Position numbers and translations under genes: made by a program
Assembly: GCA_038231395.1 (NCBI GenBank)
Contig: JBBRLL010000018.1
Coordinates: forward strand, 13,919-77,918
Source: Stagnihabitans sp038231395
GTDB taxonomy: Bacteria > Pseudomonadota > Alphaproteobacteria > Rhodobacterales > Rhodobacteraceae
Direction of reading: 5' to 3'
DNA length: 64,000 bases
The notes under the pieces: generated by a model
Seen by the model: the letters and a program-made list of their open reading frames with translations, nothing else
What the model was told of the DNA's origin: nothing
The model's database searches: none
Shown here: positions 45,877-54,504 of the stretch, piece by piece
Layout of the letters: each line of letters opens with the position of its first letter
Position numbering within the stretch: position 1 is the stretch's first letter

Positions 45877-46785
45877 CTAGGCCTGTTCCACCATCACGCG
45901 GCTTCCTGCCGGAAGTGCAACAGTGCCGTGAACGATCAGCCGATCCGCCGCCATGGTTTCAGCCAGCCACAAGGCCAGCCCCACCGCATCGCGGGAATGC
46001 GGGCCGTCGGTAGCGTCCAGCACCATCTTGGAGGGTGCCCAGACCAGCATCTGGCCGCGCCTGACCGCCCAGTCGATCTCGGTCCGGGTTTCCATCACCA
46101 CGCAGCGCGGATCACGGGCGGCCAGCACCCACGCGTTCTGCTCGATCGCCAGCAGATCGACCCGGCGTTGCGTGGGTTTGTGGCCGGTGGCGGGGCGCGG
46201 CTGGTCGGGCAGGCCCACGGTCAGGATCACTGGCAGGCCGCGCGCGGCCCAGGCGTCCAGCCTTGCGGTCAGATCGGGCGCGGCAATCGCTGCATTGTCC
46301 AGAAACACCACCAAAGGATGCAGCGCTGCCTCCTGCCCGTTCTGACCGACCACCTTCAGGGCGGCTTCGGCGCGCGAGCGAACAATCTCCACCCCCAGTT
46401 TGTAAGGCCCGACGTCCAGCTTTTCGATCCGCACAAAGGCGCGCATGGCTTGTGGTTCGGCAAGAATACGTTCGGCAACCCGCTCTGCCAAGGTTTCCAA
46501 CAGGTTGAGGCGTTCGGCGGCCAATTCCTCGGCAATCGATTCCGTGATGCGGTCATAGGACAGGATACGGTCGACATCGTCGTTCAGCGGTTGCGGCGCC
46601 GGGCGCACTTCGACCACGACGTTGAACAGGATGCGCTGCCGGTGACCGCGCTCTTTCTGAAACGCGCCTATGTCCACTTCGACCACATGGTCGCGCAGGG
46701 AAATCCGGTCGCGCGGGTCGGCGGTGGCGCTGGCCACGCTGCGCTCTTCGGGATGCGCGAAGGCAAGGCGGATGTCTGAGGTCAT
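45877..46785 (-). CDS. folB: Dihydroneopterin aldolase fused to a C-terminal domain
   Basis: A 302-residue protein. Residues ~25-140 are the FolB aldolase domain, with IGAFQKERGHRQRILFNVVVEV, LLETLAERVAERIL and the Lys in VRIEKLDVGPYKLGVEIVRS. About 155 further residues do not belong to FolB. Their pattern (LPVILTVG, AIEQNAWVLA, MLVWAPSKMVLDATDGPHSRDAVGLALWLAETMAADRLIVHG) recalls a reduced amino-acid-kinase fold, as in MfnE-like proteins, which is an inference. It follows the folate genes folP and glmM on the same strand across 122 bp. Confidence 0.88.
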   Translation of the reverse strand: MTSDIRLAFAHPEERSVASATADPRDRISLRDHVVEVDIGAFQKERGHRQRILFNVVVEVRPAPQPLNDDVDRILSYDRITESIAEELAAERLNLLETLAERVAERILAEPQAMRAFVRIEKLDVGPYKLGVEIVRSRAEAALKVVGQNGQEAALHPLVVFLDNAAIAAPDLTARLDAWAARGLPVILTVGLPDQPRPATGHKPTQRRVDLLAIEQNAWVLAARDPRCVVMETRTEIDWAVRRGQMLVWAPSKMVLDATDGPHSRDAVGLALWLAETMAADRLIVHGTVALPAGSRVMVEQA

Positions 46786-46939
46786 GTGGCCTCCTTCAAG
46801 GACAGGTCCAGCCTAGCTGCCCGCCCTGCGCCTGCCATGCCAAAAGCCGACCGCTTGTGCAAGGCGCACGACCAAGCGATGGACTATGAAGCGATTGGGG
46901 GGCTTGTTTTGACGGACCACCCCCCGTGTTTGTTGCGCG

Positions 46940-47611
46940 TCAGGAAGCCATCTTGTAGAACAGATGTCCACCAATCGCGGCGGTTTCCACCACATGGCCC
47001 CAGGTCGGGCGCGACCATCTGGCGTGGAAAAAGGTGGCTCCCAGCGTCAGGGTGCGCGGCGCGCCATCCAACATCACACGGGCGATGCGGCCGGCGCGGT
47101 CGGCGGCATCCTGATCGTGCATGTCGTCGGCAACTCCGTCACAGATGTAGGAAAAGGCGCATTCGCCACCCCCCGCTGCATGGATCACGTTGCAGACCGA
47201 CTTGGGAAAGTTTGGCGCGTCAACCCGGTTCAAGATGACCTCTGCCACCGCGAATTGGCCTTGCAAGGCTTCGCCCCGCGATTCAAAATAGATCGCCCGG
47301 CGCAGGCAATCCCATTGGCCGTCGCCGGTGGGGGCTGGCAGGCTGGCAAGCCAGTTGTCGGAATAGTCCACCAGGGTCGGTTTGTTGGTCTTACCGGCCA
47401 CAGGGGCTTCCGGACCATTGGCCAAGGCGGACAGTTCCGCTTCGGGCAGGGCATTTACGGTGGCATGTTCGGCCGCAAACAGCGACGCGAACTGCGCTCC
47501 CATCAGGGAGGCTGGCGTGTTGGACTGGCTCACCGTCACATCGGCGAAGGCCGCGCCCGTCAGAACGATCATGGCCGCAGCGGCCATCGTCCGGCAGAGG
47601 TGCAAGCGCAT
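46940..47611 (-). CDS. Cell-wall hydrolase (SleB/CwlJ family)
   Basis: A 223-residue exported protein with a signal peptide (to about residue 23). The C-terminal domain (about 95-220) matches Hydrolase_2 enzymes that cut peptidoglycan: WDCLRRAIYFESRGEALQGQFAVAEVILNRVDAPNFPKSVCNVIHA, and later GATFFHARWSRPTWGH. The Glu in YFESRGE is the likely catalytic acid. It should act in the periplasm on murein during growth, not on spores. It is preceded by an A/T-rich region with no clear promoter assignment. Confidence 0.9.
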   Translation of the reverse strand: MRLHLCRTMAAAAMIVLTGAAFADVTVSQSNTPASLMGAQFASLFAAEHATVNALPEAELSALANGPEAPVAGKTNKPTLVDYSDNWLASLPAPTGDGQWDCLRRAIYFESRGEALQGQFAVAEVILNRVDAPNFPKSVCNVIHAAGGGECAFSYICDGVADDMHDQDAADRAGRIARVMLDGAPRTLTLGATFFHARWSRPTWGHVVETAAIGGHLFYKMAS

Positions 47612-47821
47612 TGTCTTCCGTTCTCGGTTGTTTCCCCAAGCCGCTTTCCAACCTGTCCCTAGGTCAGGTAAACGACGGGACCACGGCCTAAACAGGAAAT
47701 TTGCCTCGGTCTACCTGTGTGCCAATTTTACAACGTATTTTTAAGCCATCTGCGCGGTTTTCCGCCGAAAACTCTTAAGGTTCCACTTGAGAAACTATCC
47801 ACAAACGCATGATATTGTGTG

Positions 47822-50386
47822 CTAAATTTTATTCACCACACGATCAGCCAATGCCAGATGTGCGGCCGCAAGACGCGCCAAAGGCACCCGGTAGGGGGAA
47901 CAGGACACGTAATCAAACCCGGCCCTACGGCAAAAGTCGATTGATTCGGGGTTGCCGCCATGTTCCCCGCATATCGACAAAGTCAAGTCCGCGCGGGTCT
48001 TTCGCCCACGTTCTGCCCCAATAAGCAGCAGCTCTCCGACGCCATCAATGTCCAGTGAATGAAACGGGTCTTCGGGAAAAACGCCCTGTTGAACGTAAGT
48101 TGACATGAATCGCCCGGCATCATCGCGGCTGAGGCCATAGGTCATCTGCGTCAGGTCATTGGTGCCGAACGACAGAAAGGCCGCGTGGTGGGCAATTTCG
48201 CCAGCCCGCAAGGCAGCGCGCGGGGTTTCCACCATAACGCCCAGCTTGTAGGCGAAGTTGACCCCCGACTTTGCCCGCACGGCTGATGCGACCGCGTCGA
48301 TATGCGACTTGACCAACTCAACTTCGCGCGCGGCAGAGACGAGCGGGATCATGATCTCCGGCACCACGATGGCGCCTTGTTTGCCAACCTCAACCGTCGC
48401 TTCAAAGATGGCGCGGGCCTGCATGTTGTAGATTTCCGGCAGGACCACACCCAGCCGGACGCCGCGCATTCCCAGCATCGGGTTGGCCTCTGACAAAGCC
48501 TCAGCCCGGCGGATGATCTCTGACAAAGGGCGGTCCAAAGCTTCGGCCAGTTCGCGCAAGCCTTCTTTGCTTTGCGGCAGGAATTCGTGCAGCGGTGGGT
48601 CGAACAGACGGATGCAGACCGGCAAGCCCTGCATGATGGAGAACAGTTGCACAAAGTCGGCGCGCTGCATGGGCAACAGGCGGGCGAGGGCTGCGGCGCG
48701 GTCTTGCGGGGTGTTGGCAAAGATCATCTCGCGCATCACCACAAGACGGTCTTCATCAAAGAACATGTGTTCGGTCCGGCACAGACCAATCCCCTGCGCC
48801 TCAAACATCCGGGCGGTGGCGGCGTCAGCAGGGGTGTCGGCGTTGGCGCGCACGCCGATGTCGCGCACTTCATCGGCCCAGTTGAGCAGTTTGCGGAATT
48901 CACCATCCAGGGCTGCGGCGAGCATCACGGCAGAACCGGCCAGAACCTCACCCGTGGTGCCATCGACGGTAATCTGATCGCCCTCAAGGAAAATCCGCCC
49001 ATCCGGGGCTGTGATCTTCCGCTCTTTGGAATCGAGCCGCAGGCCCGAAGCCCCAACCACACAGGGCACGCCAAGCCCGCGTGCGATCACCGCAGCATGG
49101 CTGGTGGTGCCGCCGCGCTCTGTCAGCACCCCGGCAGAAGAGTGCATGCCGCGGATATCCTCCGGCTCCGTCTCGCGGCGGCACAGGATGCAAGCCTCGC
49201 CCCGTGACCGCGCGGCTTGAGCGGCGGCCGAGGAAAACACGATCCGCCCGGTGGCAGCCCCCGGAGAAGCGGCGATCCCCTTGGCCACCACGTCACGCGG
49301 CGCACGAGGGTCAACCTGCGGGTGCAGAAGTTCGGTGAGAGAGCGGGGTTCAACCCGCAGAATGGCATCGTTACGGCTGATGATCCCGTCATCCGCCAAA
49401 GCCACCGCAATCCGCAGACCGGCCCGCGCCGAACGCGTCACCTTGACCGCGTCGATCACGGACAGTTTGCCATCCTCGATGGTGAATTCAATCTGCATTT
49501 CCTCGCGCAATTTGGCCCGGCTGGCGGTACCATAAGCGATCAGGTTGGCGAAAAGGCCGGGCGACAGATCCTCCAGCGAGGGGCCGCGCTTGTCGCGCGT
49601 CAGGTACAGCGCATCGGTTTCCTGCAGCGCGGCGCGGCCCTGCGCCTGACCCAGATAGCGCCCGGTGACCTGCGGCTGCCCGGTGACCGGATCGACAAAC
49701 TGGATCACCCCGGCGCCCGACAGGCCTTGCCCGATGCCCTGCGCCATGCGCTGCACCACCAACCCCAAAGCCGCCGCGTCTGGTGCGCCCTTGGCTTGCC
49801 GCAGCAGCCGGGCAGAAGTGCCCTCCCATGCGCGGGCCATGGAGCGCAGAACCTCGGTCAACTGGCGCGCGGCGTCTTCGGGAAACGGCTCGTCCATTTC
49901 GCGTTCATAGGTCCGCAGCGCCTCTCGCAGCGCTTCGGCGTTGTTCAGACCGGCGGAGAACAGGTCAGGGTCAAGGCGGGCAACATGGGTGGCATAGGCT
50001 TGCACAAAGCGCAGATAGATGGCGTCGGCGGCAGATTGGCCATGGGTTTCGCGCAAGGCCTTGTGGCGGGCAGCGTTCATGCCAACGTTGAGGATGGTAC
50101 GTGGCCCGCCCCAGTTCGGGTTGGCTGGCGAGGGGCGCACCGACACGAGGGGTGCTGTGCCGAAATGCAGCAGAATGGCCGCCGTATCAACCGGCGTGCC
50201 TTGCGCAATGGCGCGCACGGTGGCGGCAGGCAGCGCCACGGTTTTCGGCACCGGCAGGTCCAGACGGATCAACCGTTGCAGGCATTTCGCCCGCCAGCCA
50301 TGCGCCTCGGCCTTCATCTGCGCCGTCGGCGTGATCTCGGCATAGTCGAAGGGTATCTGTACGGAGGTCGGCACTATATTCTGCAC
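47822..50386 (-). CDS. Pyruvate phosphate dikinase-like protein with degenerate ATP-grasp half
   Basis: An 854-residue PPDK homologue. The C-terminal parts look functional: phospho-His430 in LTERGGTTSHAAVIARGLG, and the PEP/pyruvate barrel with GIGLCRTEHMFF and SICGEHGGNPES. The N-terminal nucleotide domain departs from the family: the glycine-rich GGKGANL start is absent, the SVRSGA-type ATP loop is SVRPSPANPNWGG, and the LQTRNGKRT segment is IDAVKVTRS. Family residues equivalent to the ATP ligands Lys22, Gln335 and Arg337 of the Clostridium enzyme therefore appear lost. It may be a PEP-binding regulator or use another donor. It is not part of the ptsP locus. Confidence 0.82.
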   Translation of the reverse strand: MQNIVPTSVQIPFDYAEITPTAQMKAEAHGWRAKCLQRLIRLDLPVPKTVALPAATVRAIAQGTPVDTAAILLHFGTAPLVSVRPSPANPNWGGPRTILNVGMNAARHKALRETHGQSAADAIYLRFVQAYATHVARLDPDLFSAGLNNAEALREALRTYEREMDEPFPEDAARQLTEVLRSMARAWEGTSARLLRQAKGAPDAAALGLVVQRMAQGIGQGLSGAGVIQFVDPVTGQPQVTGRYLGQAQGRAALQETDALYLTRDKRGPSLEDLSPGLFANLIAYGTASRAKLREEMQIEFTIEDGKLSVIDAVKVTRSARAGLRIAVALADDGIISRNDAILRVEPRSLTELLHPQVDPRAPRDVVAKGIAASPGAATGRIVFSSAAAQAARSRGEACILCRRETEPEDIRGMHSSAGVLTERGGTTSHAAVIARGLGVPCVVGASGLRLDSKERKITAPDGRIFLEGDQITVDGTTGEVLAGSAVMLAAALDGEFRKLLNWADEVRDIGVRANADTPADAATARMFEAQGIGLCRTEHMFFDEDRLVVMREMIFANTPQDRAAALARLLPMQRADFVQLFSIMQGLPVCIRLFDPPLHEFLPQSKEGLRELAEALDRPLSEIIRRAEALSEANPMLGMRGVRLGVVLPEIYNMQARAIFEATVEVGKQGAIVVPEIMIPLVSAAREVELVKSHIDAVASAVRAKSGVNFAYKLGVMVETPRAALRAGEIAHHAAFLSFGTNDLTQMTYGLSRDDAGRFMSTYVQQGVFPEDPFHSLDIDGVGELLLIGAERGRKTRADLTLSICGEHGGNPESIDFCRRAGFDYVSCSPYRVPLARLAAAHLALADRVVNKI

Positions 50387-50540
50387 TGCGGCACCATCTG
50401 TTTGCGCATGCAGGATATACCTTGCGGGGTTTGGCGCAAGGTCCGTGCGCCGGGTCTGCCTGTGCGCGCCATGTCATAGCCCGGTAGGCGATTGGCTTAC
50501 CTGTGCGATGTTCAAAAACCGATGAACAGGTCAGGCGGGA

Positions 50541-52841
50541 TCAGCCTTCGATCTTGGTCAGGTCCGCCACACCCGAACAGATGGCGCGGATACGGTGCAG
50601 CAGGTTCAGGCGATTGCGCCGGACGATGGCGCTGTCGGCGTTGATCTGCACCGCGTTGAAAAAAGCGTCGATCGGCGCGCGCAGGGCAGCCATCGCACTC
50701 ATGGCCGCGTCAAAGTCTTCGCGGGCGATGGCGGGGGTGATGATGGCTTCGGCGGCGTCGAGGTTGTGGAACAGCTGGCGCTCCTCCTCCGTCTCGGCGA
50801 ATTTGAGGTCGGCCCCGTAGGAATATTCGACGCCATCCTTTTGTTCGGCCTGCGTCAGGATGGTGTTGGCGCGTTTGAAACCTTGCAGGAGGTTCGGGCC
50901 GTCTTCGGTTTTCAGGAACGCCGCGAGGGCGCGGGCGCGTTTGACCAGGAGGGTGAGGTCGTCATTGCCGGGCATGGCAAGGCAGGCGTCGATGAGGTCG
51001 TGGCGGATGCCTTGGTCTTTGAGAAAGACTTTCAGGCGGTCGTGGAAGAAGGAGAGGAGGTCGGCTTCAGCAACGCCCATTGAACTTAGGCCAGTGTAGG
51101 TTTTTTTCACATGCTGCGAACCGTCAATGAGTCCTGAAAAGCCAAGGAGTGCATTCAGTCGGTCTTCTTCAGTTCCGTTTTCGCGAAGGGTTGAAAGCTT
51201 GACAATCGCGTCCGCCGGGGGGGCATCCTTTGATTGCAACAACTGAAGTAGCGCTACAATTTCCTGCTGTGTCAGATTTTCCAAACCAAATCGTTTTAGG
51301 CTGAAGTGTATGTGCAGAGCCGACGCTTTTTTGAAAAGGTCGAGATGATCAAGCCGAATTCGGTTGTCCAACACCAACCGAATAACTCCTAACGCCGCCC
51401 GCCGCAAAGCAAACGGGTCTTTGCTGCCGGTGGGTTTTTCGCCGATGGCCCAGAAGCCGGTGAGAGTGTCGATCTTGTCGGCCAGCGCTATGGCCACCGA
51501 AACCGGATCGCTTGGCACGGTGTCGGTGGGGCCTACGGGGGAGTAGTGGTCGCGGGCGGCGAGGGCTACCGGTTCCGGCAGGCCAGCGGCGCGGGCGTAG
51601 TACAGGCCCATCAGGCCTTGCAGTTCGGGGAACTCACCCACCATGGCGGAGCGCAGGTCGGCTTTGGCGACTTGGGCTGCTTGAGCGGTGAGGTCGGGAT
51701 CGGCACCGACTAACGGCGCAATCTCACGGGCGAGCGCGGCAATCCGGGCGATGCGGTCGGCCTGGCTGCCGAGTTTGTTGTGGAAGGTGACCGATTTCAG
51801 ACCGTCCAGCCACTCGGTCATGCCATCTTTCGCCACGCGCAGGTCATTTTCCCAGAAAAAGCGGGCGTCGGACAGGCGGGCGCTTAGCACCTTCTGGTTG
51901 CCCTTCAGGATGGTCGCCCCGTGGTCGGCGGTTTCGGTATTGGCGACGGTGACAAAGCCTTCGATCCGGCCAGTACGGGGGTTCTTGACCGAGAAAAACT
52001 TCTGATGTTCGCGCATCGAGGTTTGCAGAACCTCTGGCGGCAGGTGCAGAAATTCCGCACCGATGCGGCCCATCAGGGCCACAGGCCATTCGACCAGACC
52101 GGCCACCTCGGTCAGAAGGGCTTTGTCTTCAACCACTTCCAGCCCGGCGGCAAAGGCGAGGTTGGTCGCATCCTGCCAGATGGCGGCCTCACGCTCGGCA
52201 CTGTCCAAGACGACATGGGCGCGTTTCAGTTTCACGGCATAGTCGTCGAACGAGGTGACGGCAAAGCGGTTCGGGCTCAGGAAACGGTGGCCTTCGGTGG
52301 TGTTGCTGGCGACGATGCCGTCGAGTTTGAAGGGAACCACCGTCGCGCCAGCCTCATCCACCAGAATGCACAGGATCGAGTGCAGCGGACGAACCCAACG
52401 CAGACTGCCGCTGCCCCACCGCATGCTTTTAGGCCACGGGAAATTGCGGATGGTGGTTTCAAGGACTTCGGCGATGATCTCGGGCGCGCGGCGGCCCGGC
52501 TTTTCGATGACGGCAAACAGGGTGACGCCGCCCTTTTTATCCTCGCGCCGCTCCATCTGGTCCAACGTCAGTCCGGTGGAGCGTAGAAAACCTTCCAAAG
52601 CGGCGGCAGGGGCGTCGGCGCGCGGACCTTTGCGCTCCTCGCGCACCGGGCGGCTTTCGGGCGACAGGCCATCAATGCTCAATGTCAGACGGCGCGGGGT
52701 CGAAACTGCGCCAGCGCTGGTATAGGTCAGGCCGGCCTCCACCAAACCATCGGTGACCAGCTTTTTCAGGTCATCACGGGCGCGGGCCTGCAGGCGGGCC
52801 GGGATTTCCTCGGAGAAAAGTTCGATCAGAAGGTCAGGCAT
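50541..52841 (-). CDS. glyS: Glycyl-tRNA synthetase beta subunit
   Basis: A 766-residue beta subunit of the bacterial alpha2beta2 glycyl-tRNA synthetase. It starts PDLLIELFSEEIPARLQARA and has RWVRPLHSILCILVDE, FLSPNRFAV, VTFHNKLGSQADRI and the ending block FFNAVQINADSAIVRRNRLNLLHRI. It binds tRNA-Gly and completes the enzyme with GlyQ. It begins next to the stop of the small gene upstream, forming glyQ-unknown-glyS. A patch at 51080-51390 is much less G+C-rich than the rest of the gene. Confidence 0.96.
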   Translation of the reverse strand: MPDLLIELFSEEIPARLQARARDDLKKLVTDGLVEAGLTYTSAGAVSTPRRLTLSIDGLSPESRPVREERKGPRADAPAAALEGFLRSTGLTLDQMERREDKKGGVTLFAVIEKPGRRAPEIIAEVLETTIRNFPWPKSMRWGSGSLRWVRPLHSILCILVDEAGATVVPFKLDGIVASNTTEGHRFLSPNRFAVTSFDDYAVKLKRAHVVLDSAEREAAIWQDATNLAFAAGLEVVEDKALLTEVAGLVEWPVALMGRIGAEFLHLPPEVLQTSMREHQKFFSVKNPRTGRIEGFVTVANTETADHGATILKGNQKVLSARLSDARFFWENDLRVAKDGMTEWLDGLKSVTFHNKLGSQADRIARIAALAREIAPLVGADPDLTAQAAQVAKADLRSAMVGEFPELQGLMGLYYARAAGLPEPVALAARDHYSPVGPTDTVPSDPVSVAIALADKIDTLTGFWAIGEKPTGSKDPFALRRAALGVIRLVLDNRIRLDHLDLFKKASALHIHFSLKRFGLENLTQQEIVALLQLLQSKDAPPADAIVKLSTLRENGTEEDRLNALLGFSGLIDGSQHVKKTYTGLSSMGVAEADLLSFFHDRLKVFLKDQGIRHDLIDACLAMPGNDDLTLLVKRARALAAFLKTEDGPNLLQGFKRANTILTQAEQKDGVEYSYGADLKFAETEEERQLFHNLDAAEAIITPAIAREDFDAAMSAMAALRAPIDAFFNAVQINADSAIVRRNRLNLLHRIRAICSGVADLTKIEG

Positions 52842-53330
52842 CTAAGGCTCCACGCCGGGGGCAAGCTGGTTCCAGGCATAGGCCCGGCCATCAGGGAAAA
52901 CCGCAATCACGCGGTCGACTTCGACCTTGTCGGTGTTGGGGATGATATTGGCCTGACCGAGGAAGGCCACGGCTTGCCCGCTGGTCAGCGCCTCTGTGAT
53001 CTTGCCCGCGTCAAAGCAGGTGAACCACGCGGGGGGGTTGAGCGGTGTAGGCCCTTGGTAGACCTGATAGGTTTCGCTCAGGGTGGCAAGGCTGAGTTGG
53101 CTGGTAAAGCAAGCCCGGAACCGCAGGGGAGAGGAGGTGGCGTCAATGCCTTGCACATCCTTGACCGGGATCGCCTCTGGCGCCATGGAAGTGATCGGCG
53201 TCAGGACGATTTCCTGACCGGGCTTGAAGGCCACGGTGCTGTAAAAGGCGTATTCCTGCAACCAATAGCCACCAAAGCCGGCAATGGCCGCTGCCACCAC
53301 GATGAAACCCACGGCGAATTTGCCGTTCAC
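52842..53330 (-). CDS. Small membrane-anchored protein of unknown function between glyQ and glyS
   Basis: A 162-residue protein with one N-terminal membrane helix (NGKFAVGFIVVAAAIAGFGGYWL) and a ~130-residue outer domain with two cysteines. I do not recognise a motif. It starts with GTG overlapping the glyQ stop (GTGA) and ends against the glyS ATG, so all three share a message. This position is common in related genera, but a role in tRNA charging is not supported by the sequence. Confidence 0.75.
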   Translation of the reverse strand: MNGKFAVGFIVVAAAIAGFGGYWLQEYAFYSTVAFKPGQEIVLTPITSMAPEAIPVKDVQGIDATSSPLRFRACFTSQLSLATLSETYQVYQGPTPLNPPAWFTCFDAGKITEALTSGQAVAFLGQANIIPNTDKVEVDRVIAVFPDGRAYAWNQLAPGVEP

Positions 53331-54319
53331 GCTGTGGCCCCGTGGTCGGCAAGCGGAGCATCCTTGCCCGCCTCGGTCAGCCGGAAGGCGTCGGCGCATT
53401 TCTTGGCGAGTGCCCGGACGCGACCGATATAGGCCTGCCGTTCGGTGACGGAAATCACGCCGCGCGCATCGAGGAGGTTGAACAGGTGGCTGGCCTTGAT
53501 GGTCTGATCGTAGGCCGGGTGGGCCATGATGATGCGCTTGCCGGATTTGGGGTCTTCAGGGGGGAAATCCAGCAGACGCTGGCATTCGGCCTCGGCATCC
53601 ATGAAGTGCTGGAACAGCATTTCGGTGTTTGCGCCGTCAAAGTTGTGGCGGGAGTATTCTTCTTCGGTCTGCAGGAAGATATCACCGTAGGTCAGGGCGA
53701 TGGGGCTTTGCGGGTCGTTGAACGGCATGGTCATCACATGATCAACGCCAAGGACATACATCGCCAGCCGTTCCAGACCATAGGTCAGCTCGCCCGAAAC
53801 CGGGCGGCAGTCATGGCCACCGACCTGCTGGAAATAGGTGAACTGACTGACTTCCATACCGTCGCACCAAATCTCCCACCCCAGACCCCAGGCGCCAAGC
53901 GTCGGGCTTTCCCAGTCATCCTCGACAAAGCGGATGTCGTGCAGGGCCGGGTCAAGCCCGATGGCCACCAGCGAGCCGATGTAAAGATCCTGCAGGTTGG
54001 GCGGTGAGGGTTTGATGATGACCTGATACTGGTAGTAATGCTGCAACCGGTTGGGGTTTTCGCCATAGCGGCCATCGGTCGGGCGGCGCGAGGGTTGCAC
54101 ATAGGCGGCGGCCCACGGCTTCGTGCCAAGACTGCGCAGCGTGGTGGCGGGATGGAAGGTGCCGGCCCCCACTTCCATATCATAGGGTTGCAAGATCGCG
54201 CAGCCTTGGGCCGCCCAGTAGGATTGCAGGCGCAGGATGATCTCCTGAAAGCTGCGGGGCGGGGTTGGGCCGGTGGATAGGCCCGCGGTTTGGCCCTTGG
54301 TTTGGGCGGCTGTGGTCAT
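53327..54319 (-). CDS. glyQ: Glycyl-tRNA synthetase alpha subunit
   Basis: A 330-residue alpha subunit with the class II catalytic core: FQEIILRLQSYWAAQGCAILQPYDMEVGAGTFHPATTLRSLG, YVQPSRRPTDGRYGENPNRLQHYYQYQVI and WEIWCDGMEVSQFTYFQQ. It forms glycyl-adenylate and, with GlyS, charges tRNA-Gly. It is the first gene of the glyQ-unknown-glyS unit. Confidence 0.97.
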   Translation of the reverse strand: MTTAAQTKGQTAGLSTGPTPPRSFQEIILRLQSYWAAQGCAILQPYDMEVGAGTFHPATTLRSLGTKPWAAAYVQPSRRPTDGRYGENPNRLQHYYQYQVIIKPSPPNLQDLYIGSLVAIGLDPALHDIRFVEDDWESPTLGAWGLGWEIWCDGMEVSQFTYFQQVGGHDCRPVSGELTYGLERLAMYVLGVDHVMTMPFNDPQSPIALTYGDIFLQTEEEYSRHNFDGANTEMLFQHFMDAEAECQRLLDFPPEDPKSGKRIIMAHPAYDQTIKASHLFNLLDARGVISVTERQAYIGRVRALAKKCADAFRLTEAGKDAPLADHGATA

Positions 54320-54504
54320 CTTCGGCCTCTGGTCAATGCGCCTTCTCTGTAGGCAAGGGCGCGGGAAGGGTCAATGTCGGGGTGTGTTTTTCGGCACAAT
54401 TGGGGGATGCAAGCGCTGGCGGCTCTGCTAGAGTTTGCAAACCGGGGGCAAGAGCCATAGCGCTTCCCTTGATTGGGACATGGGGTAAAAGGATACGACG
54501 GCCG

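Noticed and set aside
47795..47803. CTATCCACA, one mismatch from a DnaA box
   Set aside because: Only one site is present, with no cluster, A/T-rich unwinding region or dnaA/hemE/gyrB neighbours; not an origin.
49217..50479. Long 420-codon open frame on the plus strand
   Set aside because: It is antisense to the PPDK-like gene; its composition is that of a shadow frame in G+C-rich DNA, and no motif or ribosome binding site supports it.
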